Part shown: piece after piece, positions 46,446 to 54,859 of the stretch | Layout of the letters: each line of letters begins with the position of its first letter | How positions within the stretch are numbered: the stretch's first letter is position 1 | From: Alteromonas sp. ALT199 | GTDB taxonomy: Bacteria; Pseudomonadota; Gammaproteobacteria; Enterobacterales; Alteromonadaceae | Length of the DNA stretch: 60,660 bases | NCBI RefSeq assembly: GCF_018619335.1 | Contig: NZ_JAHHDX010000024.1 | Location: forward strand, 1-60,660 | Direction: 5' to 3' | The notes under the pieces: model-generated | What the model saw: only the letters and a program-made list of their open reading frames with translations | Database searches by the model: none | What the model was told of the DNA's origin: nothing | Translations under genes and position numbers: made by a program

Positions 46446-46735
46446 AGCAATACGATTTGGATGAGAGCGTTTCTAATTATAACACTTGCCTCATTAAACC
46501 TCGCTTTCTGCCAGAAAATAACTTTTTTTAAAGCGGGACAAAACTGTGCTTTTTTTGAAACGAAATTTGTTTTAAGTTTCACCCCTCGAGTCGACGCAAT
46601 GCTTGTTGATGCTTTGCGCAGTTTTTCAAAGCCAAATTCTCCCAATTTTTGATTGTGGGTTTTGTACAAAAGCTGTTTTCCACCTAAGACTATTCGGTCA
46701 TCTCCCCTTACAACGTAAATAGCAGGAGCACAGTT

Positions 46736-47632
46736 ATGTGCGGAAAGTGTATAGAAGGCTGCTATTTAGCAGGCTGGCGTAATGGTGCGTATTCATTCGA
46801 ACACATGCAAGAAGCCCCCGATTTTATGGGGCTAGATGTGATGGCCTCCCATGGCTTGGTGGAAGTAGTTTGTTCGCTAGGTACGTCAATTGAAGATATA
46901 AAAGCGCTCGGCCTAAATTCATCGCCTATGTTGGCGTGGGCAGGGTATGTTTATTCGACAAGTTCGCCCCACGCTTCTGTCGATTTGGACTGCTATGACT
47001 GTTACCTAGAAAGCCAAAAAGCGAAACGTTATTCAACAGACAGCGAATGGGTAGAGCTTAATGCTCGCTACCCAATAGTTGCGCTATTTTTGGATAACTT
47101 AACGTTGCAGTGCATCGGTAACCATTCGGACGCAGCTCTTCTAAATGAGATAGAATCGTTCCTGCTAGCCATTCATGGTAATGGCTATTACACCTTTAAA
47201 TTTGTGACGTCGATGTTTGCTGATGAAGATGTGTTCCCAACTGTTGAACTAAGTAAACACGCTAAGCCTTGTTTATTTGTTGAGCACGCACTTGAGATCT
47301 TTTTGCTTACCGAACACCTGTTGTACTACCGGCCTTTAAGTTGGCCGCTTCAAGTGGCACTCAGTGTTGATCTAACGTGCGATTTTGACAGCTACCACAT
47401 GTCATGGCGACGCTATACGGCAAATCGCGTTTTGCAAAATTTGAACATTGACGATTTGCAAACGTTGGGAGGTACATTAGCGCTCAATACTATTCACGCG
47501 GTGTGTCAGCGTAATATAGAGAATAAACCGCTGCTTAAAGCACTGTTGAAGGTAGTAAAAGACTGTAAGGGTGATACCCACATTGCACCTAAAAAACTAG
47601 CTTCGCAAATCGCTACTCTACTTGCCGTTTAA
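46736..47632 (+). CDS. Conserved hypothetical protein with Cys-rich start
   Basis: I do not recognise this 298-residue protein. It starts MCGKCIEGCYLAGW, so Cys2, Cys5 and Cys9 are close enough to bind a metal or cluster, and a further DCYDCYLES pair occurs near residue 85. No signal peptide is evident; the rest is a soluble mixed fold rich in Leu, Ala and aromatic residues (FFLLTEHLLYYRPLSW-like middle). A CAGGAGCACAGTT ribosome-binding site precedes the ATG. The 290 bases upstream hold no gene. It faces the peroxiredoxin-like gene, with an 11-bp inverted repeat between. No function is assigned. Confidence 0.65.
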   Translation: MCGKCIEGCYLAGWRNGAYSFEHMQEAPDFMGLDVMASHGLVEVVCSLGTSIEDIKALGLNSSPMLAWAGYVYSTSSPHASVDLDCYDCYLESQKAKRYSTDSEWVELNARYPIVALFLDNLTLQCIGNHSDAALLNEIESFLLAIHGNGYYTFKFVTSMFADEDVFPTVELSKHAKPCLFVEHALEIFLLTEHLLYYRPLSWPLQVALSVDLTCDFDSYHMSWRRYTANRVLQNLNIDDLQTLGGTLALNTIHAVCQRNIENKPLLKALLKVVKDCKGDTHIAPKKLASQIATLLAV

Positions 47633-47666
47633 GTGCTGACGGCTTTTTAAAGCGGTGGGGGCGATA

Positions 47667-47701
47667 CCTTATCAAGGGGCTGGGGCTATGCCTTGATAAG
47701 G
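47667..47701. terminator. Bidirectional hairpin between convergent genes
   Basis: CCTTATCAAGG and CCTTGATAAGG form a perfect 11-bp stem around a 13-base loop. Neither side has a strong T-tract, so it may act as a weak terminator or an mRNA-end stabiliser. Confidence 0.55.
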
Positions 47702-47714
47702 CTTGCTCGCCTCA

Positions 47715-48356
47715 TTACATTTCTTTTTTAAGGGTTTTCGCTACCGCTAATACCAGTTCTGCCGAAGGGCGAACTTTGTAATCTGGGTTCACATAACTAA
47801 ACAACACCTTCCCTTTTTTATCTAGCATAAAAATAGCAGGCGCTGGCAACACGCTTTTTCCGCGTTCATCTTTTGTTAAATTAATACCATAGGTTTTATA
47901 CTTTAAGTCAGTCATGGTATCCACGTAGAACCCCACGCCGAATTCGCGAATGGTGTCTAGTTTATCATCAGATAAAAGTGTAACTAAAAACTCAGTTTCA
48001 AGTTTCTGCTTTTGTAAACGCGCAGGTGAGTCAGGCGAAATTGCCAAAATCTGGTATCCCATGTCTATTAAGTCTTTTTCAATATCTTTTAGCTGTGCGA
48101 GCTGCTCGTTGCAGTATGGGCACCACCCGCCACGATAAAAAAGTACAATACTGGGCTTTTGCATAGTCAGCGCTTGTAAGCTTACTGGTGAGCCGTCAGC
48201 CATTTTAAGCGTTGTTTTAGGCGCAACCTGGCCATTAAGTAATGGCGTCACCGATTTTGCATCTTCAGCAATGGTTCCCCGCTCTAAACCGTGTACATTT
48301 GATGTACCTGCAATACAGGCGAACACCATAGCTGCCATAGCGACGAGTCTTTTCAT
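47715..48356 (-). CDS. Exported peroxiredoxin-like (AhpC/TSA) thioredoxin-fold protein
   Basis: A 213-residue exported protein. A signal peptide (MKRLVAMAAMVFACIAGTSNVHG) precedes an AhpC/TSA-type thioredoxin fold. The active site is YRGGWCPYCNEQ with Cys79 and Cys82, a CxxC rather than the single peroxidatic cysteine of typical peroxiredoxins, so it could reduce peroxides or act as a thiol reductant. The downstream LLSDDKLDTIREFGVGFYVDT and APAIFMLDKKGKVLFSYVNPDYKVRPS segments are standard for the peroxiredoxin-like group. Located in the periplasm or envelope. Oxidative stress protection is the likely role (family inference). Confidence 0.85.
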   Translation of the reverse strand: MKRLVAMAAMVFACIAGTSNVHGLERGTIAEDAKSVTPLLNGQVAPKTTLKMADGSPVSLQALTMQKPSIVLFYRGGWCPYCNEQLAQLKDIEKDLIDMGYQILAISPDSPARLQKQKLETEFLVTLLSDDKLDTIREFGVGFYVDTMTDLKYKTYGINLTKDERGKSVLPAPAIFMLDKKGKVLFSYVNPDYKVRPSAELVLAVAKTLKKEM

Positions 48357-48627
48357 TAATCCCTCTCCAAATTTATATTTTTATTGTGGCTTGTTTACCG
48401 TTTTAGTTATTCGCGCTTCGCGCGATGCCTAGGAACATGATCGAGAAGGATTGTTTAAAATTTCATTACGCATGAAAATAAACACGTACTTAGCTGGGTT
48501 ATAGGCCTCTTAGCTACAGCAGGCAGCACATTTTACTGGTAATATAGCGTCAAAATTTGCTATAGCGTTTGTTCGCATAGCACACAAGGTTTTTCGAAAG
48601 CCTTAATAAAAACAAAGCAGGAATACC

Positions 48628-49176
48628 ATGGCTCTTAAAGCGACCATTTTTAAAGCTGACATATCAATAACAGATATGGATCGTAACTACTACAACGATC
48701 ACAACCTTACCATTGCACGACACCCATCAGAAAATGACGAGCGCATGATGCTGCGAGTTATCGCCTTTATTGTTAATGCTCACGAACGTTTGGAGTTCAC
48801 CAAAGGGCTGTCTGACGACGAAGTGCCCGACTTGTGGCAGAAGAGCTTTAGCGATGAAATAGAATTGTGGATTGAGTTAGGTCAACCGTCAGAACAGCGC
48901 ATCAAAAAGGGCTGTAATCAAAGCCAACAGATGATGATTTATTCTTACGCTGACAATAGCTTTGATGCCTGGTGGAAGAAAGAGCAAAACAAGTTACAGA
49001 CAAGAAAAAACCTATCAGTGTTTACTTTGCCAGAGCCGCTAGCCGCTACGTTAGCTAATGCTGTCCATCGCTCTATGCAGATACAGGTTACCATTCAAGA
49101 TGGGCAAGTCTGGTTAACCATTGAAGGTGCCGATGTCACCGAAAGCGTTGAAGTATCTATCGAGAAACACCTGTAG
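48628..49176 (+). CDS. yaeQ: YaeQ-family protein
   Basis: A 182-residue cytoplasmic protein of the YaeQ family (PD-(D/E)XK-like fold). The start MALKATIFKADISITDMDRNYY, the NLTIARHPSENDERMMLRVIAFIVNA segment, the DEVPDLWQKSFSDEIELWIELGQPSEQRIKKGC region and YSYADNSFDAWWKKEQNKL all match the family closely. YaeQ was first noted as a suppressor of RfaH loss in E. coli; its true activity is uncertain. The acidic/basic residues of the nuclease-like site (Asp-Glu around 78-82 and Glu-Leu-Gly-Gln) are kept. It shares its stop codon with the start of the next gene (TAGTG), so both are translated together. Confidence 0.92.
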   Translation: MALKATIFKADISITDMDRNYYNDHNLTIARHPSENDERMMLRVIAFIVNAHERLEFTKGLSDDEVPDLWQKSFSDEIELWIELGQPSEQRIKKGCNQSQQMMIYSYADNSFDAWWKKEQNKLQTRKNLSVFTLPEPLAATLANAVHRSMQIQVTIQDGQVWLTIEGADVTESVEVSIEKHL

Positions 49177-49484
49177 TGAAAAAGCTCTCTGCCGTTCAGC
49201 TTAAACAACAAGCCCTGGTTTTCAGTATAGCCAATAGCTTGGAAGCACAAGGAATTGAAGAACTTGAAGGTATGCAGCAATGTTGGTTCGACGTTCAATA
49301 TCATCAATTTCCAGGCTCTTTACTGCTAAGATTTCAATTCGAGAACGAAGAGACGCTGTCACGGGCCGAGCCTGAACTAAAAAAATGGCAGCGACGATTA
49401 AGCGCAGCGCTACTTAAAAAAGGTGTAGTTTTGAAAGGCATGCGCCGACATCTTGTGTTCACCACCCAAGGTCCAGAAGACTAA
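49176..49484 (+). CDS. Small hypothetical protein coupled to yaeQ
   Basis: A 102-residue protein starting at GTG that overlaps the yaeQ stop codon by one base. It is hydrophilic and mainly helical, with a strand pair in the middle (CWFDVQYHQFPGSLLLRFQF) and a basic C-terminal stretch (MRRHLVFTTQGPED). Transcriptional and translational coupling to yaeQ suggests a shared process, possibly nucleic-acid related given the Arg/Lys-rich part (KKWQRRLSAALLKKG). I know no family for it. A fusion or complex with YaeQ is plausible but not shown. Confidence 0.6.
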   Translation: MKKLSAVQLKQQALVFSIANSLEAQGIEELEGMQQCWFDVQYHQFPGSLLLRFQFENEETLSRAEPELKKWQRRLSAALLKKGVVLKGMRRHLVFTTQGPED

Positions 49485-49748
49485 CCCGCGTAGTGCATCA
49501 CAAAACTTCATCTTACGACGCATATATTTTCTATAGATCGCATAAATTTTGTTATAAACCTTTCATTTTTCCACATAAAGTCTACTTACACTTTACTCGT
49601 TAAGTAAGCTAGACTGGGTTGGTTGAATATTCAGCTTGCCAAACATTAATATTAAATGGCTAGTAACCCTTAGCCTTATGCTGCATGTTCGAACACCATG
49701 TTGACCGGTTATAAAAATAGCCACTATCCCAGTAAAAGGAGCTTCATA

Positions 49749-50159
49749 ATGAAAACTAAAGCAATGGCGTTAGCACTACTACTGTCTTTAATGGGCTGTA
49801 CAGAGTCTAGCGAAGAAACTAAAAGCGAAGTAAGCAAAGAGATGGAAAAAGCAGGCGAAACTACTTCTGAAGCCTATGAAGAGGCTAAAGAAGGCGCTGC
49901 AGATTCTTGGGATGAAACCAAAGATGCAACATCTGATGCCTACGAAGATGGTAAGAAAATGGCTTCTGATGCTTATGAAGATGGCAAAGAGATGGCTTCA
50001 GACGCATATGAAGACGGCAAAGATATGGCCTCTGACGCGTATGACGCAACTGCAGAAAAAGCAGGTGAATTTAAAGATGCAGCAGCGAAGAAAGCACATG
50101 AAGCTTGCGTGAAAATGAAAGAGCAAATGGGCGGCGACGTTAGCGAGTGCGACGATTAA
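49749..50159 (+). CDS. Lipoprotein built from 11-residue repeats
   Basis: A 136-residue lipoprotein. The start chosen (MKTKAMALALLLSLMGC) gives a lipobox with Cys17 and has AAAGGAGC upstream. Residues about 40-127 are eight 11-residue units, the middle ones nearly identical: SDAYEDGKKMA, SDAYEDGKEMA, SDAYEDGKDMA, SDAYDATAEKA, with degenerate copies on both sides (SEAYEEAKEGA, ADSWDETKDAT, GEFKDAAAKKA, HEACVKMKEQM). Hendecad repeats of this kind form amphipathic or gently coiled helices, as in LEA or apolipoprotein-like proteins. The DNA repeats every 33 bases, so copy number may vary. Two cysteines (120 and 133) lie near the end. The envelope location is predicted; no function is known. Confidence 0.78.
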   Translation: MKTKAMALALLLSLMGCTESSEETKSEVSKEMEKAGETTSEAYEEAKEGAADSWDETKDATSDAYEDGKKMASDAYEDGKEMASDAYEDGKDMASDAYDATAEKAGEFKDAAAKKAHEACVKMKEQMGGDVSECDD

Positions 50160-50184
50160 TTTAATCGCGCAATAAAGATAGAGA

Positions 50185-50208
50185 GCGAGCCTTCGGGTTC
50201 GCTTTTTT
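50185..50208 (+). terminator. Terminator after the repeat lipoprotein
   Basis: GCGAGCC-TTCG-GGTTCGC (one G-U pair, stable UUCG tetraloop) followed by TTTTTT is a textbook intrinsic terminator. Confidence 0.92.
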
Positions 50209-50256
50209 GTTGGCGTTTAATTTAGCGTTTAATAAAGCTGGCGTTTGTAACTAAGG

Positions 50257-50775
50257 CTAATTGCACCCCGCTAATATCACAGAATCAGACGTTATTGTTA
50301 AGGGGGCAACCCTTAATAACGTGTTAATACCTAAAATGTTATTTCCTTTCGGAAGCACAGCGACCTCCACCGGCCCGACTTCACACGTGTTACCAATCCG
50401 AACAGAGTTTAATTGATACTGAGATATCTTGACGATCTTTCCGTTCGCCATTCTTGCGGCCGAAGTTCGGGTGGCAAGCAACTTTTGGTTACGTGTTAAA
50501 GCATCGAAGGTAGCTTGATTTAGGGTCAGCAGACTTGAGCCCGTATCCAATAAAAATGAGGCATTCACATTCGATTCCAAGGTTGCCTCTAAATAAAGCG
50601 TGCCGCCTTTACTTTGTGAAAGTGGAATACTTTGTTCTATCGCCGACACTGTTGATGTAAAAGCGAACAATAAAGTTGATAGCGCCAGTGACGGCACCTT
50701 GAATTTTAACTTCACCGCAAGTGTACCTTGTGCCGGTTCTAAATAGGTATTAGGTGACAGCAAGATAAAGACCAA
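50257..50775 (-). CDS. Retropepsin-like aspartic protease, secreted or anchored
   Basis: A 172-residue protein (or 152 residues if it begins at the GTG at 50715, which has AAGG upstream and leaves a clean signal-like helix VKLKFKVPSLALSTLLFAFTS). The active-site triad DTGSS (Asp77 in the long form) is preceded by the usual hydrophobic strand (VNASFLLDTGSSLLTLN), and a second motif LGINTLLRV lies near the C-terminus, matching single-domain retropepsin-like proteases found in bacteria (clan AA, TIGR02281-type). It would work as a dimer in the periplasm. Two cysteines (in NTCEVG and at the very end, AGCN) could form a disulfide. No partner gene is adjacent. Confidence 0.75.
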   Translation of the reverse strand: MVFILLSPNTYLEPAQGTLAVKLKFKVPSLALSTLLFAFTSTVSAIEQSIPLSQSKGGTLYLEATLESNVNASFLLDTGSSLLTLNQATFDALTRNQKLLATRTSAARMANGKIVKISQYQLNSVRIGNTCEVGPVEVAVLPKGNNILGINTLLRVAPLTITSDSVILAGCN

Positions 50776-51045
50776 AGGCTAAGTGATTGATTTAGCCAGC
50801 AGTCTTTAAAACCACGCAGTGCCATAGCACCAAAACGGTGCGCCCTCCCATTTTTCCTGCACTATGATTTATCATCTAATTTCTATCGTTGGCCGTTATC
50901 ACTAGACTCACTCGCAGTTTCGTTGATTGTTAAAAATTCCTATAAGCGACCGGGTGATAGCAAATAACTATCACCAATCGCCATTGTTTAGAACTTTTTT
51001 GGTCATACAATAGACTAAAGTAGCAATTCAATAAGAGGACACAAC

Positions 51046-51414
51046 ATGAAATTACGCTATGTATTGGGTTCATTAATTACCGCGGTTTTACTTGGCGTTT
51101 CTGCAAATGCAGCACAGGCAATGTCTGCATCGAATGATGAAACTGTCGATGTACAAGTTGTTGATTTTTCAGGTAAGCCGCCGTTTAAACGCAAAATCGT
51201 AAGCTTGTCGGTCAACGATGTCGCACAACTAGAATCGGTAGGACAAGACGCTATTGAGTATTTAGAAGTGAAAGACGTCATTATGCGCGGCAAGCCCCCA
51301 TATCGCAGAGTGACGAAAATGATGCCCGTCTACGACGTAGCTCAACTTGAAGTACTCGAAGAGCAAGCTGACACACAGAAACGAGGTAAACGCCCGCCGT
51401 TTAAGCGTCACTAA
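51046..51414 (+). CDS. Small secreted protein with GKPP motif repeats
   Basis: A 122-residue exported protein, with signal peptide MKLRYVLGSLITAVLLGVSANAAQA. The mature chain holds two similar units of about 45 residues: each has GKPPFKRKI or GKPPYRRVT, then VNDVAQLE or VYDVAQLE, and the end adds GKRPPFKRH. So the module G-K-P-P-(F/Y)-(K/R)-R followed by D-V-A-Q-L-E occurs twice plus one half unit. The first half-units are acidic and the motifs are basic. I know no family with this signature. An AAGAGGACACAAC ribosome-binding site precedes it, and a terminator follows. Confidence 0.7.
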   Translation: MKLRYVLGSLITAVLLGVSANAAQAMSASNDETVDVQVVDFSGKPPFKRKIVSLSVNDVAQLESVGQDAIEYLEVKDVIMRGKPPYRRVTKMMPVYDVAQLEVLEEQADTQKRGKRPPFKRH

Positions 51415-51446
51415 TCGTTGCTTGCAAGCGCTAACCGGTTGCACCA

Positions 51447-51482
51447 AAGCGATTCACTTTTGCCTGAGTGAATCGCTTTTTT
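51447..51482 (+). terminator. Terminator after the GKPP protein gene
   Basis: A 12-bp perfect stem (AAGCGATTCACT / AGTGAATCGCTT) with an 8-base loop, followed by a run of Ts. Confidence 0.9.
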
Positions 51483-51604
51483 ATTGTGCATGCGTGTTCA
51501 CGTGATTTTATTTTTGCTCTGAACTATACCGTTTGTTTTACCCTTTTGTTTTTAAAAATGTGCCAGAAGCGATAAAGTAATAAAAAACAAAAAAGAGATA
51601 ATAA

Positions 51605-52279
51605 ATGCAGCCTCACGACCATTCACCACTCAATGATTTTATTGAATACCCTAAAGAAGAAATGCTTACTCGGAGCGAAGAATTCTTGAAAACCATGCAG
51701 CGTCGCCACAGTATTCGTCACTTTAGCGACCGCCCCGTTGAAAAGGCAATCATAGAAAATTGTATTTTGACTGCTGGTACTGCGCCTAGCGGTGCGAATC
51801 ATCAGCCTTGGCATTTTGCCGCAATACAGTCGCCCGAAGTAAAACAACAAATACGCGAACAGGCTGAAGCGCATGAACAAGGCTTTTATAACGGCCGAGC
51901 TGGGCAACAATGGCTGGATGACCTCAAGCCTTTAGGTACCGATGCAAGTAAACCTTATCTAGAAACAGCACCCTGGCTGATTGCGGTGTTCAGTCAGAAG
52001 TTTGGTGAAACGGAAGCTGGAGAAAAAAGCCAAAACTATTATGTACATGAGTCTGTTGGTATTGCTGTGGGTATGCTTATTACCTCACTTCACAACGCGG
52101 GTTTAGCAACCTTGACCCATACGCCAAAACCTATGAACTTTTTAACCGATGTTTGTCAGCGACCAGACAACGAGCGCGCTTACATGCTCATTATTGCAGG
52201 CTACCCAGCAGATAATGCCACCATTCCTGCTCACGCCAAAAATAAGAAATCGCTTAGCGAGATTGCAAGTTTTCTATAG
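51605..52279 (+). CDS. Nitroreductase-family flavoprotein
   Basis: A 224-residue FMN-dependent oxidoreductase of the nitroreductase family. FMN-binding residues are in QRRHSIRHFSDRPV (about 30-43) and TAGTAPSGANHQPWHFAAI (about 57-75), and the C-terminal half shows VGIAVGMLITSLHNAGLATLTHTP and the NERAYMLIIAGYPAD segment. It is closer to the BluB/iodotyrosine-deiodinase-like subgroup than to NfsB, judged by the PSGANHQPW motif. It reduces a nitro, quinone or related substrate using a nicotinamide cofactor; the substrate is unknown. It is monocistronic. Confidence 0.87.
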   Translation: MQPHDHSPLNDFIEYPKEEMLTRSEEFLKTMQRRHSIRHFSDRPVEKAIIENCILTAGTAPSGANHQPWHFAAIQSPEVKQQIREQAEAHEQGFYNGRAGQQWLDDLKPLGTDASKPYLETAPWLIAVFSQKFGETEAGEKSQNYYVHESVGIAVGMLITSLHNAGLATLTHTPKPMNFLTDVCQRPDNERAYMLIIAGYPADNATIPAHAKNKKSLSEIASFL

Positions 52280-52335
52280 AACAAGCGCACACATTTGGCT
52301 TCTGCGCACTCTTCACCAATAACAGCGTTTAAGAA

Positions 52336-52392
52336 GCACAGCTTTAGCGAACAATAGATTTGTAAAGCTTTGCTGTGCCGTTCCCCCTTTTT
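52336..52392 (+). terminator. Probable terminator after the nitroreductase gene
   Basis: GCACAGC and GCTGTGC arms enclose about 29 bases with some internal pairing (TTTA / TAAA), followed by CCCCCTTTTT. Confidence 0.6.
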
Positions 52393-52565
52393 CATCTTAT
52401 CCATTAGAAAGCAGGTGATAACAAGCCATCTGGGCCGAATACTATTAACGACATAGACATGAGAAATTCAGCACTTATAATGCGCCCTCGTTATTAAGGG
52501 TTGCGACCTTTTCACTGCGAATATTGGTCAACCACGTTTAACAGCCCCTTGGAGCTCGTATCCTC

Positions 52566-53735
52566 ATGTCATCGCGTCACGCATTTTCACCGCAGCTTCC
52601 CTTTCTGCTGTTAAGTCTATTAACTGGGTTAACTTCGTCATTTGTTACGCCACTTATGAGCTACTTTCTTATTGACGAGATAAACGTTGAGCCCATTTAC
52701 ATCAGCATTTATATGGTTTCCGTAACGTTATCAGGCTTGGCGATTAGCCAATACTTAGGTCACTTAGCTGACAAAGGTTTTAACGCTAATCGTCTTTACG
52801 GGTTAACCATGGTTTGTGTAGGCATTGCCATGGTCGCGTTTATCTTCAGCGAACAATTTTGGCACGTGTTTCTAGCAGGCGTTCTGTTTATGTCGGTAGG
52901 TGCCGGGGCTGTATCTCAGATGTTAACTGTTTCGGGGCTATGGGCAAAAAACCAAGACCTCGATTTAGCCGCATTTAACTCAAAAGTGCGTGCTGCGATA
53001 TCTCTTGCTTGGGTGGTAGGCCCGCCACTGGCATTTACCTTGGTTGCCAACTTTGGTTTCGCCGCATCTTTTTCAGTGGCTATCGTTTGCGTAATTGTTG
53101 CCACGCTATTTGTTGTTAACGTAGTACCGCCCCAAAAAGCCAATCAACAGTCACTTAACACAAGCCTTAAAGGCTCACTGTCGCTGCCTTTTTGGCTGGT
53201 TGGTTTGGCCATACTTGCCGGAATGGCAGGTAACGTTATGTACTTATCTTCTATGCCTTTGTACGTTATGAATGAGCTAGGCTTAGCGGAAAATTTACCT
53301 GGCCTGATGATGGGCGTGGTAGCCGCGCTTGAAATACCTACTATGCTGCTAGCGGCAAAGTTAGCGCGACGCTTTCCCCCTGCTGGCATTATGGCGGTAG
53401 CATTTATTTTTGGCTGTTGCTTTTACGTTGGCGTGTATTTCTCTCAATCAAGTTGGGAGCTCTTAACACTTCAAATATTAAATGCCCTATTTTACGGATT
53501 ATATGCTGGTATTGGATTGACCTTGCTGCAACAACAAGCGCCCGACTTAACCGGGTTTACATCAGCGTTTTATTCAAATGCTACCCGCGTGGGCATGATG
53601 TTAGGTACTATCGGTGCGGGTACAGTGGCCCAATTTTTTAGCTTCAGAGATGCCACTATCGGGTCGTTATGTATTGCTATATTTGGCTTAAGCGTGATGC
53701 TGGTATTCATGTTTGTAAAGCGAGAAACACGCTAA
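52566..53735 (+). CDS. SetA-like sugar efflux MFS transporter
   Basis: A 389-residue major-facilitator protein with twelve predicted helices. The sequence resembles the Set sugar efflux family: FVTPLMSYFLIDEINVEPIYIS in the first loop region, SKVRAAISLAWVVGPPLAFTL around helix 5, and FYGLYAGIGLTLLQQ in the C-terminal half match E. coli SetA/SetB positions. SetA exports glucose analogues and related sugars and relieves sugar-phosphate stress. No regulator or small RNA of the SgrRST kind is adjacent. It has a terminator of its own. Confidence 0.85.
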   Translation: MSSRHAFSPQLPFLLLSLLTGLTSSFVTPLMSYFLIDEINVEPIYISIYMVSVTLSGLAISQYLGHLADKGFNANRLYGLTMVCVGIAMVAFIFSEQFWHVFLAGVLFMSVGAGAVSQMLTVSGLWAKNQDLDLAAFNSKVRAAISLAWVVGPPLAFTLVANFGFAASFSVAIVCVIVATLFVVNVVPPQKANQQSLNTSLKGSLSLPFWLVGLAILAGMAGNVMYLSSMPLYVMNELGLAENLPGLMMGVVAALEIPTMLLAAKLARRFPPAGIMAVAFIFGCCFYVGVYFSQSSWELLTLQILNALFYGLYAGIGLTLLQQQAPDLTGFTSAFYSNATRVGMMLGTIGAGTVAQFFSFRDATIGSLCIAIFGLSVMLVFMFVKRETR

Positions 53736-53783
53736 CCTTTACTTGAATAAGGCTAATTGTTCGCGCTACGTCAGGCTTATCCC

Positions 53784-53810
53784 AGCGACGCTCTTCGTCG
53801 CTTTTTTTTT
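53784..53810 (+). terminator. Terminator after the Set-like transporter gene
   Basis: AGCGACG-CTCTT-CGTCGCT followed by eight Ts is a strong intrinsic terminator between convergent genes. Confidence 0.92.
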
Positions 53811-53945
53811 GAAATTCTTCCCGCTTCCACACAATTGACAATTGTTACAATTAAGCTGACCTTTGTTATAACGAAGTTGAGCTTCGAGTTAAACCAAAAC
53901 AGCGAAAATTGTGTGGCTTTGCTTATTCATGCCTTTAATCAATCA

Positions 53946-54767
53946 CTATTTAGTCTGACATTGACCACACAAATAGAGGCGTCGCCCGTTATACGCCTGT
54001 CGCTTTATTGGCGTGGCGCAGACTCTACAAGGTTGCTCTTCCCTGTCGAAAACCATAAACCGCGTGCCTTCAAAGTTAATGCCTTTTGCTTCGAGCACTT
54101 CGCGCAGTTCTGTGTACACGGTATAACCACCAGTTTCATAGCTGCGTTTGCATATGGCTAAGGTGTGATGTGATAAGCTGCGCAACTGCTCATCATCTAA
54201 CTGAGAAGGTTTGAGTGAAGGATGAACACCTGCTGCAAATAGTATTTCGCTGCGAAGGTAATTCCCTAACCCTGCCATGAAGCGCTGATCTAAATATAAG
54301 CCACTGAGTGCTCGATTATAGAACGCTTTTGAACGTAGTCGTTCTAACACCAATTCTTCTGTTACCGAATGGTTGAGTACATCAGGCCCCACACGCTGCA
54401 AAAAAGGGTGCTCGTGAATGGTTTGTTTTGGCCAAATACTAATGTCGGACGCACTGTACAAAATAGCACTATGTGTTTCAGTATGAAGCCCTACTCTTAA
54501 CTGACGTTTAGTGTCAGACATTTTATTGCGTTTGCAGGTATGCCACACACCATAAAGCTGATTGTGTGAATACATAGAAAGCCCATTGCTAAAATGGGTG
54601 ATTAACGCCTTGCCACGGGTTTCCATACGCAAGACTTTTTCGCTTTCCAGCTGCTTAGCATAGGGTTTAAGCTGCGCTAACCCAAACTCTACTTTTTCTA
54701 AATGAGCATCTTTTATTACCGCTTCGACTTTGTCCGCAGCGCGACGAATTTCAGGACCTTCAGGCAT
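53946..54767 (-). CDS. nei: Endonuclease VIII
   Basis: A 273-residue DNA glycosylase/AP lyase that removes oxidised pyrimidines in base-excision repair. It matches E. coli Nei closely from the start: MPEGPEIRRAADKVEA (the catalytic Pro1 after methionine loss, Glu2), LKPYAKQLES, VETRGKAL-like METRGKALITHFSNGLSMYSHNQLYGVW, LYSASDI and HPFLQRVGPDVL. A QRFMAGLGNYLRSEIL helix and a C-terminal zinc finger (CRVCATPI ... CGQCQ) complete the fold. Length is 10 residues over E. coli's 263, mostly in the linker region. No neighbour is functionally linked. Confidence 0.94.
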   Translation of the reverse strand: MPEGPEIRRAADKVEAVIKDAHLEKVEFGLAQLKPYAKQLESEKVLRMETRGKALITHFSNGLSMYSHNQLYGVWHTCKRNKMSDTKRQLRVGLHTETHSAILYSASDISIWPKQTIHEHPFLQRVGPDVLNHSVTEELVLERLRSKAFYNRALSGLYLDQRFMAGLGNYLRSEILFAAGVHPSLKPSQLDDEQLRSLSHHTLAICKRSYETGGYTVYTELREVLEAKGINFEGTRFMVFDREEQPCRVCATPIKRQAYNGRRLYLCGQCQTK

Positions 54768-54859
54768 GTTGTCTCAAATACCTTTTATCTGGGTTACTTT
54801 TAGCTCATATCACCTTAAGCGTATTTCCCGCTTACTGTTGGCTGAATGATAATGAATAC

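Noticed and set aside
46461..46652. 63-codon frame in the gap before the Cys-rich hypothetical gene
   Set aside because: The sequence is hydrophobic with no recognisable signal and no ribosome-binding site. The region is treated as intergenic.
48461..48477. TTTCAT-N5-ATGAAA dyad before yaeQ, similar to the dyad before the BrkB-like gene
   Set aside because: The two share only short AT-rich arms with different spacing. No common regulator is indicated.
53831..53845. Palindrome ACAATTG-A-CAATTGT between the Set-like and nei genes
   Set aside because: Both genes converge here, so an operator would have no promoter to act on. Likely a chance AT-rich dyad.
53757..54161. 134-codon open frame on the + strand over the end of nei
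   Set aside because: It starts in the Set-like terminator region, overlaps the conserved nei gene antisense, has no ribosome-binding site and no family-like sequence. It is a shadow of nei.
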